This document shows, in pieces, positions 17,911 to 26,518 of a DNA stretch of 64,000 bases. Numbering within the stretch: position 1 is the stretch's first letter; each line of letters begins with the position of its first letter. The position numbers and the translations under genes were made by a program. Below the pieces are notes generated by a model. It searched no databases, was not told the origin of the DNA, and was given only the letters and a program-made list of their open reading frames with translations. Source of the DNA: JBBQNR01 sp963774075 (GTDB taxonomy: Bacteria; Actinomycetota; Thermoleophilia; Solirubrobacterales; JBBDJG01); contig CAVZDP010000005.1 of assembly GCA_963774075.1 (NCBI GenBank), forward strand, positions 496,001 through 560,000, given 5' to 3'.

Positions 17911-18639
17911 TCAGTCCAGTGCGGAGATCGCGAACGCGACCGCGAAGCCGAGCGTCGTGGCCAGCCCGACGAGCTTGCCTCCCTTTTCGAAGGCCTCCGG
18001 CATCATCGTGTCAGCGAGCATCGTGAGAAGGGCGCCGGCCGCGAACGACAGGACGAAGGCAACCATTCCGGAGGAGGCATCGCTCAGCAGGGCGTAGCCG
18101 GCGAGCGCGGATATGCCCGACACCAGCGTCACGGCCACCCAGAGGCCGAGGATCCGCCGTCGGGGCCAAGCCGGGGACAGGCCGGTGGTCGCGGCGATCG
18201 CCTCCGGAAGGTTCGAGAGGAACACCGCCGCGATCACGGCAGCGCTCACGCCTTCCCCCGCGACAAGGCTGAGGCCGATCACCGCAGACTCAGGAATCCC
18301 ATCGAGGACGATCCCGAGGGTGATCGCGAGACCTGATCCAGTCTCCGGCTGTCGATCCGAGCGTTTGCGATCCGAGCCGCCAAGGCGGTCTATGAGTGTG
18401 TCGCCGCCGAAGAAGACGAGTGCGCCGGCGAACAGTCCAAGAGCCACTTCGGCGTTTCCGCCCGATGGGTCGAACGCGTCGGCCACGAGCTCGTATGCGA
18501 CGGCGCTGATCAGCACGCCCGCGCCGAAGGCCATCACGACGCCCAGCAGTTGACGGGGAATGGTGACGCGCAGCGCGATCAGGCCGCCCAGGAGCACGGA
18601 CGACCCGGCGAGGATGCCCCAGACGAAGGCCTCGCCCAT
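17911..18639 (-). CDS. ZIP-family metal transporter
   Basis: This 242-residue inner-membrane protein has about eight hydrophobic helices and belongs to the ZIP family, which moves zinc or other divalent metals into the cytoplasm. Helix IV contains ITLGIVLDGIPESAVIG, where the family usually has HxxxDG-P-E; the histidine is replaced but DGIPE is intact. Helix V contains SNLPEAIA, the conserved binuclear metal-site motif. The histidine-rich loop common in ZIP proteins is absent, and the loop here is short and charged (SDRKRSDRQ). Transport direction and ion are inferred from the family. Confidence 0.85.
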   Translation of the reverse strand: MGEAFVWGILAGSSVLLGGLIALRVTIPRQLLGVVMAFGAGVLISAVAYELVADAFDPSGGNAEVALGLFAGALVFFGGDTLIDRLGGSDRKRSDRQPETGSGLAITLGIVLDGIPESAVIGLSLVAGEGVSAAVIAAVFLSNLPEAIAATTGLSPAWPRRRILGLWVAVTLVSGISALAGYALLSDASSGMVAFVLSFAAGALLTMLADTMMPEAFEKGGKLVGLATTLGFAVAFAISALD

Positions 18640-18701
18640 CAGGCCTCAGCCAGCATCCAGGTCAATCGGGCCCGTATCCACCGCGACGGCGTTCCGAGGT
18701 T

Positions 18702-19481
18702 CTACTCGCCCTTGCTGTAGCTGACCAGCTCCGCGCGGCCGCCGTCACCGTCGGTGTGCACGCTCAACAGTGGGCCGACGTCGGGGGCGTAGAACTTGAG
18801 CTCCTGGACCTTCGGCTCCAGTGGCACCAGGTCACGCGTCATGAGGACGTCGCGGTCGAAGAAGCCGAAGGGCACCTCAACCCGCTCCTCGCCGACGGTG
18901 ATGACCGCACCCTTGTCGTCGGCCACCCCTTTCAAGTACTCCTGGCGATAGCTCATCCCCGGCTTCGGATTCGCAGGCATGGCGACCCCGGCCTGGGCTC
19001 CGTCAACGCCGGCCTCGAAGGAACCGTCGTGGTCGACCACCTTGCCGTTCTTGTAGTTGGTGACGTATTCGCCGAGGTACCAGACGTTGCCGTCCTTGTC
19101 CTGGGCGTACCAGTCGTCGGTGACCTCGACCGGCACACCCTTCTCGCTCACCGTGTCGCGGATCACCCGGGCCCTGATCCCGTTGGCGATCAGCTTCGTC
19201 TTGTCGGTGACCTCGACCACGACCTTCTCCTTCGTGCCCTTGGTGTCGGTTTCGCGAAAGACCCACCTGCTGCCCGGACTCATGGGCCAGTAGGGATTGT
19301 CGATGTTGAGCGAGAAGTCGGCCGGGTTCAGATCGACCTTCTCGCTTCCCTGCGGCAGCCCATCGCTCACGCTCGCATCGCTCGTGCTGTCATTGCTGTT
19401 CTCGTCGCCGCCGCATGCTGGCAGGACGAGCCCCGCGGCGAGGACGCAAAGGGCGCTCGCGATTGCCTTCTTCGTGTTCAT
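18702..19481 (-). CDS. Secreted lipoprotein of unknown function
   Basis: This 259-residue exported lipoprotein has a signal peptide ending in the lipobox LPACGG. A Ser/Asp-rich linker follows, and then a beta-rich domain beginning near NIDNPYWPMSPGSRWVF. That phrase and the later DDWYAQDKDGNVWYLGEYV and KPGMSYRQEY segments are shared by a group of uncharacterised bacterial lipoproteins. The ATG is preceded by AGGAGA seven bases away. I cannot assign a function; an extracellular binding role is only a guess from the beta-rich composition. Confidence 0.85.
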   Translation of the reverse strand: MNTKKAIASALCVLAAGLVLPACGGDENSNDSTSDASVSDGLPQGSEKVDLNPADFSLNIDNPYWPMSPGSRWVFRETDTKGTKEKVVVEVTDKTKLIANGIRARVIRDTVSEKGVPVEVTDDWYAQDKDGNVWYLGEYVTNYKNGKVVDHDGSFEAGVDGAQAGVAMPANPKPGMSYRQEYLKGVADDKGAVITVGEERVEVPFGFFDRDVLMTRDLVPLEPKVQELKFYAPDVGPLLSVHTDGDGGRAELVSYSKGE

Positions 19482-19758
19482 CTGAAATCTCCTTTGGACC
19501 CGACCGGGTGGACCTCTCAATGGATGGGCCATCGACCTTTTATGACCAACGCCTGAGAGTTACCTGAGAGCGAAGCCGGACCCTAGGGGACGGTCCGGCG
19601 GCAATACCGGGTGCGGGCCGGGTAGCGTTTTGCCGGAAGCGCAGCGGAAGTTGATCCTGTCCCGGGGTGAGGTAAGCTCGCGCGCGCTCAGCGGAGAAAT
19701 CCGAGGCGCCAGGGGCGGGGTCTCCGGCGCGTTCGTTCGGTCAGGAAGGAGCGGGACT

Positions 19759-20112
19759 TTGAAACTCGTGATCGGCATCGTCCGTCCGGAGAAGGCGAAC
19801 GACGTGCTGGAAGCCCTCTACCGGGCCGATGTGCGTGGCTTCTCGATAAGCCGAGTACAGGGGCACGGAGGTGAGCTCGACCGCGTCGAGACGTACCGCG
19901 GCACGACCGTCAAGGTCGGGCTCGCCGACAAGGTCCGCTTCGAGATCGCGGTCTCCGATCCATTCGTGCAGCCGGCGATCGACGCCCTCTGCGAGGGCGG
20001 TCGGACCGGTGAGGTCGGCGACGGCAAGATCTTCGTCCTGCCGATGGAGCGGGCGGTCCGCATCCGCACGGGTGAAACCGACACCGGCGCCGTGACGCCT
20101 GTGGGGGCATGA
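19759..20112 (+). CDS. glnK: PII-family nitrogen regulatory protein
   Basis: This 117-residue trimer-forming signal protein senses ATP/ADP and 2-oxoglutarate and, in this context, would plug the Amt channel. KLVIGIVRPEK at the start, the T-loop region 37-55, and GDGKIFVLP with RIRTGETDTGA at the end are all family hallmarks. Tyr46 is present (TYRG), but position 51, the residue normally uridylylated or adenylylated, is Val. The start is a TTG with AAGGAG seven bases upstream. Its stop overlaps the ATG of the amt gene, so the two are translationally coupled. The order PII then Amt is the reverse of the usual amtB-glnK arrangement. Confidence 0.93.
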   Translation: MKLVIGIVRPEKANDVLEALYRADVRGFSISRVQGHGGELDRVETYRGTTVKVGLADKVRFEIAVSDPFVQPAIDALCEGGRTGEVGDGKIFVLPMERAVRIRTGETDTGAVTPVGA

Positions 20113-21422
20113 TGGACATCCCGATAGTCCTGGCGCAGGTAGCCGAGGTGGATACGGGCGACACGGCTTGGATGCTCGCCGCGACCGCGCTCGTCCTGCT
20201 GATGACTGTTGGGCTCGGGGTCTTCTACGCGGGCCTCGTGCGCGCGAAGAATGCGCTCAACACGTTCATGATGTGTATCGCCGCGATCGCGATCGCCACC
20301 GTCACGTGGGCGCTCGTCGGCTACTCGCTCGCCTTCGACGGGACCGGTGACCTCGTCGGCGGGTTCGGCCACATAGGCCTGAAGGACGTCACCTTCGAGC
20401 CCCGTGAGGGGACCACGATCCCGCACCTGGTCTTCATGGCCTTCCAGGCGACCTTCTGCATCATCACGGTCGCGCTCATCTCCGGCGCCGTCGTGGAGCG
20501 GATGCGGTTCGGCGCTTTCCTGGTCTTCGCCGCGCTGTGGTCGGTGCTCGTCTATGCCGTGATGGCGCACTGGGCCTTCGGCGGCGGCTGGTTGATCGAG
20601 GGCGGAACGCTCGATTTCGCCGGCGGCGTGCCGGTCGAGATGGGGTCCGGCTTCTCGGCGCTGGCAGCCGCGCTCGTCGTCGGCGCGCGGAAGGACTACG
20701 GGCGACAGGCGCTGTTGCCGCACAACGCGATCTACGCGTTGCTCGGCGGCGGCCTGCTGTGGTTCGGCTGGTTCGGCTTCAACGGCGGCAGCGGCTTCTC
20801 GACCGGCAATGCCGGCGTGCTCGCGTTCACCAACACGCTGTTGTGCCCGGCGTGCACGCTACTCGTCTGGTTCGCGCTCGACCTGCTGCGCGGCAGGCGG
20901 GTGACTGCGGTCGGAGCGGCGACCGCGATCATCGTCGGCTGTGTCGGCATCACACCCGCGGGCGGGTACGTCAGCCCGGGATGGGCGATGGCGCTGGGGG
21001 CTCTGGTGGCGCTGCCGGTCTACGCGGTGATCGTCTGGCGGCCGAGGACGCGGGTGGACGAGACGCTCGACGTGCTCGCCGCCCACGGAATCGCGGGCTT
21101 TACGGGCATCCTCTTCATCGGGTTCTTCGCCCAGGCTTCGTGGAACGGCGTCTCGGACGGCCTCGTGTACGGCAACGCAGCCCAGCTGGGCGACCAGGCG
21201 CTTGCGGCGCTGGCGGCACCCGTGTACGCGTTTGTGGCCACGTTCGTGCTGCTGAAGCTGATCGGGCTCGTCATGCCGCTGCGGGCGACTGAGCGTGAGG
21301 AGGCGCTGGGACTGGACGTCATCTACCACGGCGAGGAGGCCTACCCGACGGGCGAGGGCGCGATCCTTGTCTCTCCGGAGGCGGGCATCGATGCCGAGGT
21401 GCCGGTGGCCCAGCCCAACTAA
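20109..21422 (+). CDS. amt: Ammonium transporter
   Basis: This 437-residue membrane protein has eleven expected helices and conducts ammonium/ammonia. The family landmarks are present: the N-terminal WMLAATALVLLMT helix, FYAGLVRAKNALNTFMM, the AHWAFGGGWL pore segment, GGLLWFGWFGFNGGS, and the histidine-containing DVLAAHGIAGFTG late helix. The start overlaps the PII stop by four bases (ATGA; a second ATG follows immediately). Coupling to PII implies nitrogen-regulated gating. The C-terminal tail is long and acidic. Confidence 0.95.
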   Translation: MMDIPIVLAQVAEVDTGDTAWMLAATALVLLMTVGLGVFYAGLVRAKNALNTFMMCIAAIAIATVTWALVGYSLAFDGTGDLVGGFGHIGLKDVTFEPREGTTIPHLVFMAFQATFCIITVALISGAVVERMRFGAFLVFAALWSVLVYAVMAHWAFGGGWLIEGGTLDFAGGVPVEMGSGFSALAAALVVGARKDYGRQALLPHNAIYALLGGGLLWFGWFGFNGGSGFSTGNAGVLAFTNTLLCPACTLLVWFALDLLRGRRVTAVGAATAIIVGCVGITPAGGYVSPGWAMALGALVALPVYAVIVWRPRTRVDETLDVLAAHGIAGFTGILFIGFFAQASWNGVSDGLVYGNAAQLGDQALAALAAPVYAFVATFVLLKLIGLVMPLRATEREEALGLDVIYHGEEAYPTGEGAILVSPEAGIDAEVPVAQPN

Positions 21423-21454
21423 CCCTGCCCACCTTTCGAGTCTGAGGAGAAGCA

Positions 21455-21856
21455 ATGTCGCAGTCAACCGTGGATCTGTTGCGGGGTATCTACGAGGCGT
21501 TCGGGCGTGGCGACGTCCCAACCATCCTGGCCGCGCTCGACGAGGACATCGACTGGCGTGCCCCGGAAAGCCTGCCTCACGGCGGCGACTTTCGTGGCAG
21601 GGACGGCGTCGGGCGCTTCTTCCAGGGCATCGGCGAGAACTGGGAGGGCCTCGTCCTCGACATCGAGGACATCGTGGACGGCGGCGAGCGGGTCGTTGTC
21701 CTGGCCCGCGTCCACGGCAAGCTACGGGCCACGGGTGAGGAAGCCCGCTACACGGCCGCGCATGCTTGGACCGTGCACCAGGGAACGCCCAAACGTTTCA
21801 CGGAGTACGTCGACGCTCCGCCCACGCTGCCAGCCGCACTCGCAGCCACGAGCTAG
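21455..21856 (+). CDS. SnoaL-like (NTF2-fold) protein
   Basis: This 133-residue protein of the NTF2-like alpha+beta barrel family starts with the characteristic LLRGIYEAFGRGDVPTILAALDEDIDWRAP and continues with FRGRDGVGRFFQGI. Many such proteins are cyclases, isomerases or detoxifying hydrolases, and the sequence does not decide between these. GAGGAG lies five bases before the ATG. It follows amt by 32 bp on the same strand and precedes an O-methyltransferase-like gene by 23 bp, so the three could share a transcript. Confidence 0.85.
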   Translation: MSQSTVDLLRGIYEAFGRGDVPTILAALDEDIDWRAPESLPHGGDFRGRDGVGRFFQGIGENWEGLVLDIEDIVDGGERVVVLARVHGKLRATGEEARYTAAHAWTVHQGTPKRFTEYVDAPPTLPAALAATS

Positions 21857-21879
21857 TAGGGGACCTAAGCGGGGAGAGG

Positions 21880-22905
21880 ATGTCCAAACAAGTCGATCCT
21901 TCACACATCATGCAGGTGGGCATGGGGTTCTTTGCGTCGAAGACGCTCCTGTCGGCGGTCGAGCTCGAGCTGTTCACCAGGCTGGGCGGGGAAGCGATGA
22001 AGGGTCAGCAGATCGCCGAAGCGCTCGAGCTGCATCCGCGCGCGATCCCCGACTTCCCCGATGCGCTCGTCGCCCTCGAGCTACTCGATCGCGACGGTGA
22101 AGGAAGCGATGCGCTCTACCGCAACACGCAGACGACCGCCGTCTTTCTCGACAAGGCAAGCCCAGCCTACATCGGCGGAATCCTCGAGATGTCCAACGCG
22201 CGGCTATATGGATTCTGGGGCGATCTCACGAAGGCTCTGCAGACTGGAACCCCTCAGAACGAGATCAAGCACACCGGCAAGCCGATGTTCGAGGAGCTGT
22301 ACAGCGACCCGGACAGGCTCGAGCAGTTCATGAACGCAATGGCAGGGATCTCCCAGGGCCCATTCCGCACGCTGGCCGAGAAGTTCGACTTCTCCAAGTA
22401 CAAGACGCTCTGCGACGTGGGCGGCGCAACCGGTCAACTGTCGATCATCGTCGCCAACCGCCATCCCCACTTGCGCTGCACGAGCTTCGACCTGCCGGTC
22501 GTCGAGCCGATCGCCAAGCGAACGATCGAAGCCGCCGGACTGGGCGATCGCGTCCAGGCGGTGGGTGGTGACTTCTTCGCCGATCCCCTACCCGAGGCCG
22601 ACGTGATCACGATGGGGCTGATACTCCACGACTGGAATCTCGAGGGTAAGATGCGCCTGATCGAGGCCGCCTACGATGCCTTGCCGGAGGGTGGGGCGTT
22701 CATCGTCATCGAGAACCTCATCGACGACGCGCGGCGCGAGAACGCCTTCGGGCTGCTCATGTCGCTCAACATGCTGATCGAGTTCGGCGACGCGTTCGAC
22801 TTCACCGGCGGTGACTTTGCCGCGTGGTGCAAAGAGGTCGGGTTCAAGGAGATGGAGATAGTGCCGCTCGCCGGCCCCACGAGCGCGGGCATCGCGTACA
22901 AGTAG
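21880..22905 (+). CDS. Class I SAM-dependent O-methyltransferase (acetylserotonin/hydroxyneurosporene type)
   Basis: This 341-residue enzyme probably methylates a hydroxyl group of a small metabolite using S-adenosylmethionine. An N-terminal dimerisation/winged-helix domain (GFFASKTLLSAVELELF) precedes the catalytic domain. There TLCDVGGATGQLSI is the SAM-binding motif I, TSFDLPVVEPIA is motif II, and LILHDWNLE carries the His-Asp pair that acts as catalytic base in plant and bacterial relatives. The ATG is preceded by GGGGAGAGG. The substrate is unknown. Confidence 0.9.
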   Translation: MSKQVDPSHIMQVGMGFFASKTLLSAVELELFTRLGGEAMKGQQIAEALELHPRAIPDFPDALVALELLDRDGEGSDALYRNTQTTAVFLDKASPAYIGGILEMSNARLYGFWGDLTKALQTGTPQNEIKHTGKPMFEELYSDPDRLEQFMNAMAGISQGPFRTLAEKFDFSKYKTLCDVGGATGQLSIIVANRHPHLRCTSFDLPVVEPIAKRTIEAAGLGDRVQAVGGDFFADPLPEADVITMGLILHDWNLEGKMRLIEAAYDALPEGGAFIVIENLIDDARRENAFGLLMSLNMLIEFGDAFDFTGGDFAAWCKEVGFKEMEIVPLAGPTSAGIAYK

Positions 22906-22924
22906 CTGTCGATAGGGTGCGCGC

Positions 22925-23619
22925 GTGGCGCAGGTGGCGCTCAAGCGCGCGGGCGGGATCGCCTACCGGGAGGCGGGGCCGCTCCAACCATCGGAGCGTT
23001 CGCCGGTGCTGTGTCTGCACGGGTGGCCACAGAGCTCCTACATGTGGCGTCATCTGCTTCCGGCGCTCGCATCAGCCGGGCACAGAGCGCTGGCGCCGGA
23101 CCTCCCCGGCTTCGGCGACTCGCCGCCCGATCCGCCCGGGACCTTCGAACGCCATGTCGAGGCAGTCGAACGCTTCCGCCGCCAGGTCGGGCTAGAGCGG
23201 GTGGTGCTGGCTGTCCACGACACCGGCGGTTTGATCGGCCTGCGTTGGGCATGCGATCACCCGGACGCCGTGTGCGGCCTGATAGTCAGCAACACGGGAT
23301 TCTTTCCCGACATCGAGTGGGCCGAGATCGCCAAGACGATGCGAACGCCGATCCAGGGCGAGGCGCTCGTGGACAGCCTCTCCCGCGAAGGGTTCGCCAC
23401 CCCTACCAAAGAAAGCTCGCAGCACTCGAGGTACCCACGCTGATCCTGTGGGGCCGGCAGGACGAGTACCTCCCGCTCGACTACGCGTCGCGTTTCGCGG
23501 GGGAGATTCCCGGCTCCAAGCTCGTGTTGCTCGACGGCGTTCGCCATTTCCTGTTCGACGACGAGCCGGAACGCTGCGCCCACGAGGTAATCAACTTCCT
23601 TCAGCAGGCGGGTATCTGA
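22925..23619 (+). pseudogene. Haloalkane-dehalogenase-like alpha/beta-hydrolase, frameshifted and internally deleted
   Basis: The first 155 residues read well as an alpha/beta-hydrolase (LCLHGWPQSSYMW, PDLPGFGDS, nucleophile elbow AVHDTGGLIG, and NTGFFPDIEWAEIAKTMRT). The frame then runs through SREGFATP and stops at 23,443. The C-terminal part (KLAALEVPTLILWGRQDEY, then LLDGVRHFLFDDEPERCAHEV) continues in another frame from about 23,404. The roughly 60 residues between them that form most of the cap domain are missing. A deletion that also shifted the frame explains both changes. A product without a cap or catalytic His is unlikely to work. Confidence 0.7.
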
Positions 23620-23624
23620 GACAC

Positions 23625-23903
23625 CTACTGCTGCTGGGCGATCCAGGAGAGGATGGCGCGGGAATGTGTGATGACCGTCCCGTCGGGCAGCTTGAGCGCC
23701 GGCAGCTTCGTTGCTCCAGTCGCATCGCGCAGCTCGTCGCGCGGGCCTTTGCGCAGGAACGGGATCGGATTGCCGTGGCCGGCGATCACCTTGTCGTACT
23801 CGATGCCTGCTGCGCGGAGCGCCTCCTGCACCCGGCGACACGGATGGATCCGCGGGCCGCCGTCATCGCCGTGGCAAACGAACAGGGTCGGGGTCTCAGC
23901 CAT
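23625..23903 (-). CDS. Thioredoxin-fold / GST N-terminal-domain-like protein
   Basis: This 92-residue protein matches the N-terminal domain of glutathione S-transferases: strand TLFVCHGD, helix with HPCRRVQEALRAAGIEYDKV, the cis-proline segment KLPALKLPDG, and ITHSRAILSWI at the glutathione-binding position. The helical C-terminal domain is absent, so it stands as a single thioredoxin-fold domain. The ATG of MAETPT fits the domain. It is convergent with the broken dehalogenase-like gene. A redox role is possible, but no CxxC is present. Confidence 0.75.
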   Translation of the reverse strand: MAETPTLFVCHGDDGGPRIHPCRRVQEALRAAGIEYDKVIAGHGNPIPFLRKGPRDELRDATGATKLPALKLPDGTVITHSRAILSWIAQQQ

Positions 23904-24052
23904 TCTCGTCCTCCGGTTCTTGGGGCTCGGCAAGGAGCCTAGCTTCGCGGGCCGGGCAGCGAAGCCGATCCACGTACGGCGGAGATGTTCAGCGCACGTA
24001 GGCTACGCGAGTCCAATCTACGGGCGTCGCCTTGGGGGATACTGCGCGAGCC

Positions 24053-24643
24053 ATGTCGCAGGAGAGGCCACAGAACGCCGAGACCTTGCGCGGGGTCCGA
24101 ATCGCACTTCGTCCGCTCGGTGAAAGAGCGAGTCAGCGCCGCAGTCTGGACGAGCACTTGCGCGTCCGCCTTCCCGCCCTTTCCCGCCGGATCAGCGACG
24201 CCTTCCTGCGGCTACCGCCACGATCTCGGCTCCGGCGATTGATGCTCCCCCGCTTCATAAGCCGCGCCTACGCGGCGGCCAATCGCCGCGACTTCGATCT
24301 CATCCTCGCTACCAACGATCCCGGTATCTATGAGTACCACCCCACCATCGATCTGCTGCCTCCCGACCTGGAGACAGTTTTCTACGGCCACGACGGGTAC
24401 CGCCAGCTCTGGCGGTACTGGCTGGATGCATTCGAGGACATCCGGTGGGACCCTGAGGAGATCCTCGACTTTGGAGACAGCGTTCTCGTGACGACTCAGC
24501 AGAGGGGGCACGGATCGGCCAGCGGCGTTGCCGTAGGCCAGCCGGTATTTCAGCTCTTCAAGTTCCGACGGGGGCTGGTGATCCGGCAGGAGGACTTCCT
24601 GGATCGCTCGAAGGCGCTCGAAGCCGTGGGGCTGGCGGAGTAG
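24053..24643 (+). CDS. NTF2-like (SnoaL-type) domain protein
   Basis: This 196-residue protein has a basic, probably disordered N-terminus of about 60 residues, then an NTF2-like domain (ISRAYAAANRRDFDLILATNDPGIYEYHP, FYGHDGYRQLWRYWLDAFEDIRW, and VLVTTQQRGHG). The closing strand FQLFKFRRGLVIRQEDFLDRSKALEAVGL is typical of the family. I start at the ATG of MSQERP; an in-frame ATG seven codons upstream is possible. It is convergent with the BrkB-family gene. The function is unknown. Confidence 0.8.
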   Translation: MSQERPQNAETLRGVRIALRPLGERASQRRSLDEHLRVRLPALSRRISDAFLRLPPRSRLRRLMLPRFISRAYAAANRRDFDLILATNDPGIYEYHPTIDLLPPDLETVFYGHDGYRQLWRYWLDAFEDIRWDPEEILDFGDSVLVTTQQRGHGSASGVAVGQPVFQLFKFRRGLVIRQEDFLDRSKALEAVGLAE

Positions 24644-24647
24644 CCCT

Positions 24648-25535
24648 TCAGCTGCGCCGGGCCGGCAGGTTGAGCGTCTGCTCATCCGGCACCCCTTCCG
24701 CTAGCTGCTTCTCGCGCTCGATCTCCGCGTTGAGCTCTGCACCGAACAGCAACGCGACGTTCGTCAGCCAGAGCCAGGCAACGAGCACGATGGCGCCCGC
24801 GAAGGCGCCGTAGACCGCGTTGATGTCAGCGAAGCGCGAAACGTATGTCGAGAATCCAAACGACACGACGAGCCAGAGCAACACGCCGACGGCTGCGCCC
24901 GGTGTGACCCATCGAAACGCGCGCTGCTGAACGTCGGGCGTCACGTAGTAGATCAGGGCGAACACCAGCATCGTCACCGCCAGGGCCCCGGGCCAGCGGA
25001 CGATGTTCCAGGCTTGAGCGGCGCTCGACCCAAGCCCGATGAAGCCGAGCAGGTCCTCCGCGAAACCGCCGCCCACGAGGACCATCACGAGGCTGACGAG
25101 CACAAGTGATCCCAGTGCGAACGTCGAAGCCACGTCGATCATCTTGCGCCGCAGAAAGCTGCGCCCGCCCCTCACATCGAAGACGACGTTCAGTGCTCGG
25201 CGGGCCGCCTCCAGCACGCCCGTCGTCCCATAGAACGCGACCAGGACGCTGATCGCCACCGCAGTCGCCGCTGTGTCTTTGCTCTGCAGTGCGCTACGCA
25301 GCGAGCTGTCGAGTGGGACCAGCACCGAACGCGGCGCGACCTGCCGCAGATAACCCATGATCGCGTCGTATGTCTCCGGGTACTGGCCGACGAGCCCGAG
25401 CAGCGAAATTCCCAGCAGCAGAGCCGGAAACAGCGACATCAGCCCGTAGTAGGTGAGCGCCGCTGCGTGGTGCGTCATCTGGTCGTCGTAGAACGACCTC
25501 AGCGTCCGCTTGATGATCGCACGTGATCTTCTCAT
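24648..25535 (-). CDS. YihY/BrkB-family inner-membrane protein
   Basis: This 295-residue protein has six hydrophobic helices and belongs to the YihY/virulence factor BrkB family, earlier mislabelled ribonuclease BN. The N-terminus SFYDDQMTHHAAALTYYGLMSLFPALLLG, the middle GTTGVLEAARRALNVVFDV and the late FADINAVYGAFAGAIVLVAWLWLTNVALLFGAELNAE are diagnostic. Family members are thought to be permeases or envelope proteins; no function is established. The tail is charged and cytoplasmic. Confidence 0.9.
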   Translation of the reverse strand: MRRSRAIIKRTLRSFYDDQMTHHAAALTYYGLMSLFPALLLGISLLGLVGQYPETYDAIMGYLRQVAPRSVLVPLDSSLRSALQSKDTAATAVAISVLVAFYGTTGVLEAARRALNVVFDVRGGRSFLRRKMIDVASTFALGSLVLVSLVMVLVGGGFAEDLLGFIGLGSSAAQAWNIVRWPGALAVTMLVFALIYYVTPDVQQRAFRWVTPGAAVGVLLWLVVSFGFSTYVSRFADINAVYGAFAGAIVLVAWLWLTNVALLFGAELNAEIEREKQLAEGVPDEQTLNLPARRS

Positions 25536-25735
25536 CGGTCACAGGAGCACGAATGCTCCTCACGAGTTCGTCGATAGTCGACCTAGCGCCGGTCGTCATC
25601 GTTGCCCGTCGATGTCGCCGTCGCTCAGCATGCCCTAGAAGCGCCGACGTCGCCGCGTGATCCATCATCCCCTCCACTCGCTCCTGCTTCTGGCTCGGCC
25701 ATCGCCTCCTGTAGGCTGGTCTCTTCCAGACCGAG

Positions 25736-25860
25736 AAAAACGCCTAATCCCCGCCTTCGGTGCGGGGAGCGGGGGAACCGAGTTCCAGGGGCGAACCCAC
25801 CCCGAGTGGGGGCGCAGGCTCCTTTAGCGCCAGCCCGTCAGCTAACCCCGTAGGCCGACG
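25736..25860 (+). promoter_or_regulatory. Cyclic di-AMP riboswitch (ydaO/yuaA type)
   Basis: The leader has the conserved segments of the c-di-AMP riboswitch in order: ACGCCTAATCCCC, GCGGGGAGCGGGGGAACC, the GGGGCGAACCC turn, and the highly diagnostic CCCGTCAGCTAACCCCGTAGGC. It ends directly before AAGGAGG, the ribosome site of the next gene, which lies inside a small stem (CCGA/TCGG). Ligand binding could therefore hide or free that site, although transcriptional control is also possible. In actinobacteria this class usually precedes secreted cell-wall enzymes; here the target is a secreted RTX-like protein. Confidence 0.85.
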
Positions 25861-25874
25861 AAGGAGGTTCGGTT

Positions 25875-26462
25875 TTGCGCGCTCGAACGAACGCGGGGGT
25901 TGACCCACGCCCCTCCATCGTGTCCGGGGCAAAGTCTGCCCGCCGTGGGCTGACGGCGTTGGCCGCCGTGCTGGTGCTCGCTCTGCTCCTCCCATCGGCA
26001 GCGGTCGTGTTCGGCAAGGCCAGTCACGCCGGCTGGCCCACGAACGACTGCAACTGGCGAAAGAAGCATCGCCCTGGACCCGGGTGCGGCGTCTACAGGA
26101 GCCACAACAAGAACCAGGACGGACTGATTGCTGGCACGGATCGAAGCGACGAGCTGCTCGGCGGCCACGGGAACGACACCGTGGAGGGCGGCCCGGACGG
26201 CGACGTCATCTGGGGCGACTTCTGGCCGTGCTGCCAGCCGGCTTCCCAGCGGGATGCTCTGCACGGCGGCTTCGGCAACGACTTCATCTACGCAAGTCAC
26301 GGAAGCAACGAGATCGACAGCGGCCCGGGCAACGACGTCGTGCATGCGCATTTCGGCCGTGGCGGCGTGGTCGATTGCGGCTCGGGATATGACGTCCTGT
26401 TCGTCAGCCATCGGAGCAAGCCGCGCTACCGTGCTCGCAACTGCGAGCGGACCCGCTTCTAG
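25875..26462 (+). CDS. Secreted RTX-like calcium-binding-repeat protein under c-di-AMP control
   Basis: This 195-residue exported protein starts at a TTG seven bases after AAGGAGG. A basic N-region and a hydrophobic core (LTALAAVLVLALLLPSAAVVF) form a signal peptide. A Cys-containing region follows (NDCNWRKKHRPGPGCG), and then degenerate RTX/hemolysin-type nonapeptide repeats: GTDRSDELLGGHGNDTVEGG, GGFGNDFIY and GPGNDVVHA. Such repeats bind calcium as a parallel beta-roll. Four cysteines beyond the signal peptide suggest disulphides. A role at the cell envelope fits the riboswitch context, but no enzymatic domain is visible. Confidence 0.82.
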   Translation: MRARTNAGVDPRPSIVSGAKSARRGLTALAAVLVLALLLPSAAVVFGKASHAGWPTNDCNWRKKHRPGPGCGVYRSHNKNQDGLIAGTDRSDELLGGHGNDTVEGGPDGDVIWGDFWPCCQPASQRDALHGGFGNDFIYASHGSNEIDSGPGNDVVHAHFGRGGVVDCGSGYDVLFVSHRSKPRYRARNCERTRF

Positions 26463-26483
26463 CCGGACTCAGCCTTCGAGAAT

Positions 26484-26513
26484 GCGAGAGACCTCCCGGA
26501 GGAGGTCTCTCGC
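26484..26513. terminator. Strong hairpin terminator after the RTX-like gene
   Basis: A perfect 13-bp stem, GCGAGAGACCTCC with GGAGGTCTCTCGC, closes a CGGA tetraloop 21 bases after the stop codon. No long U tract follows, as is common for terminators in GC-rich actinobacteria. Confidence 0.75.
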
Positions 26514-26518
26514 GTCAT

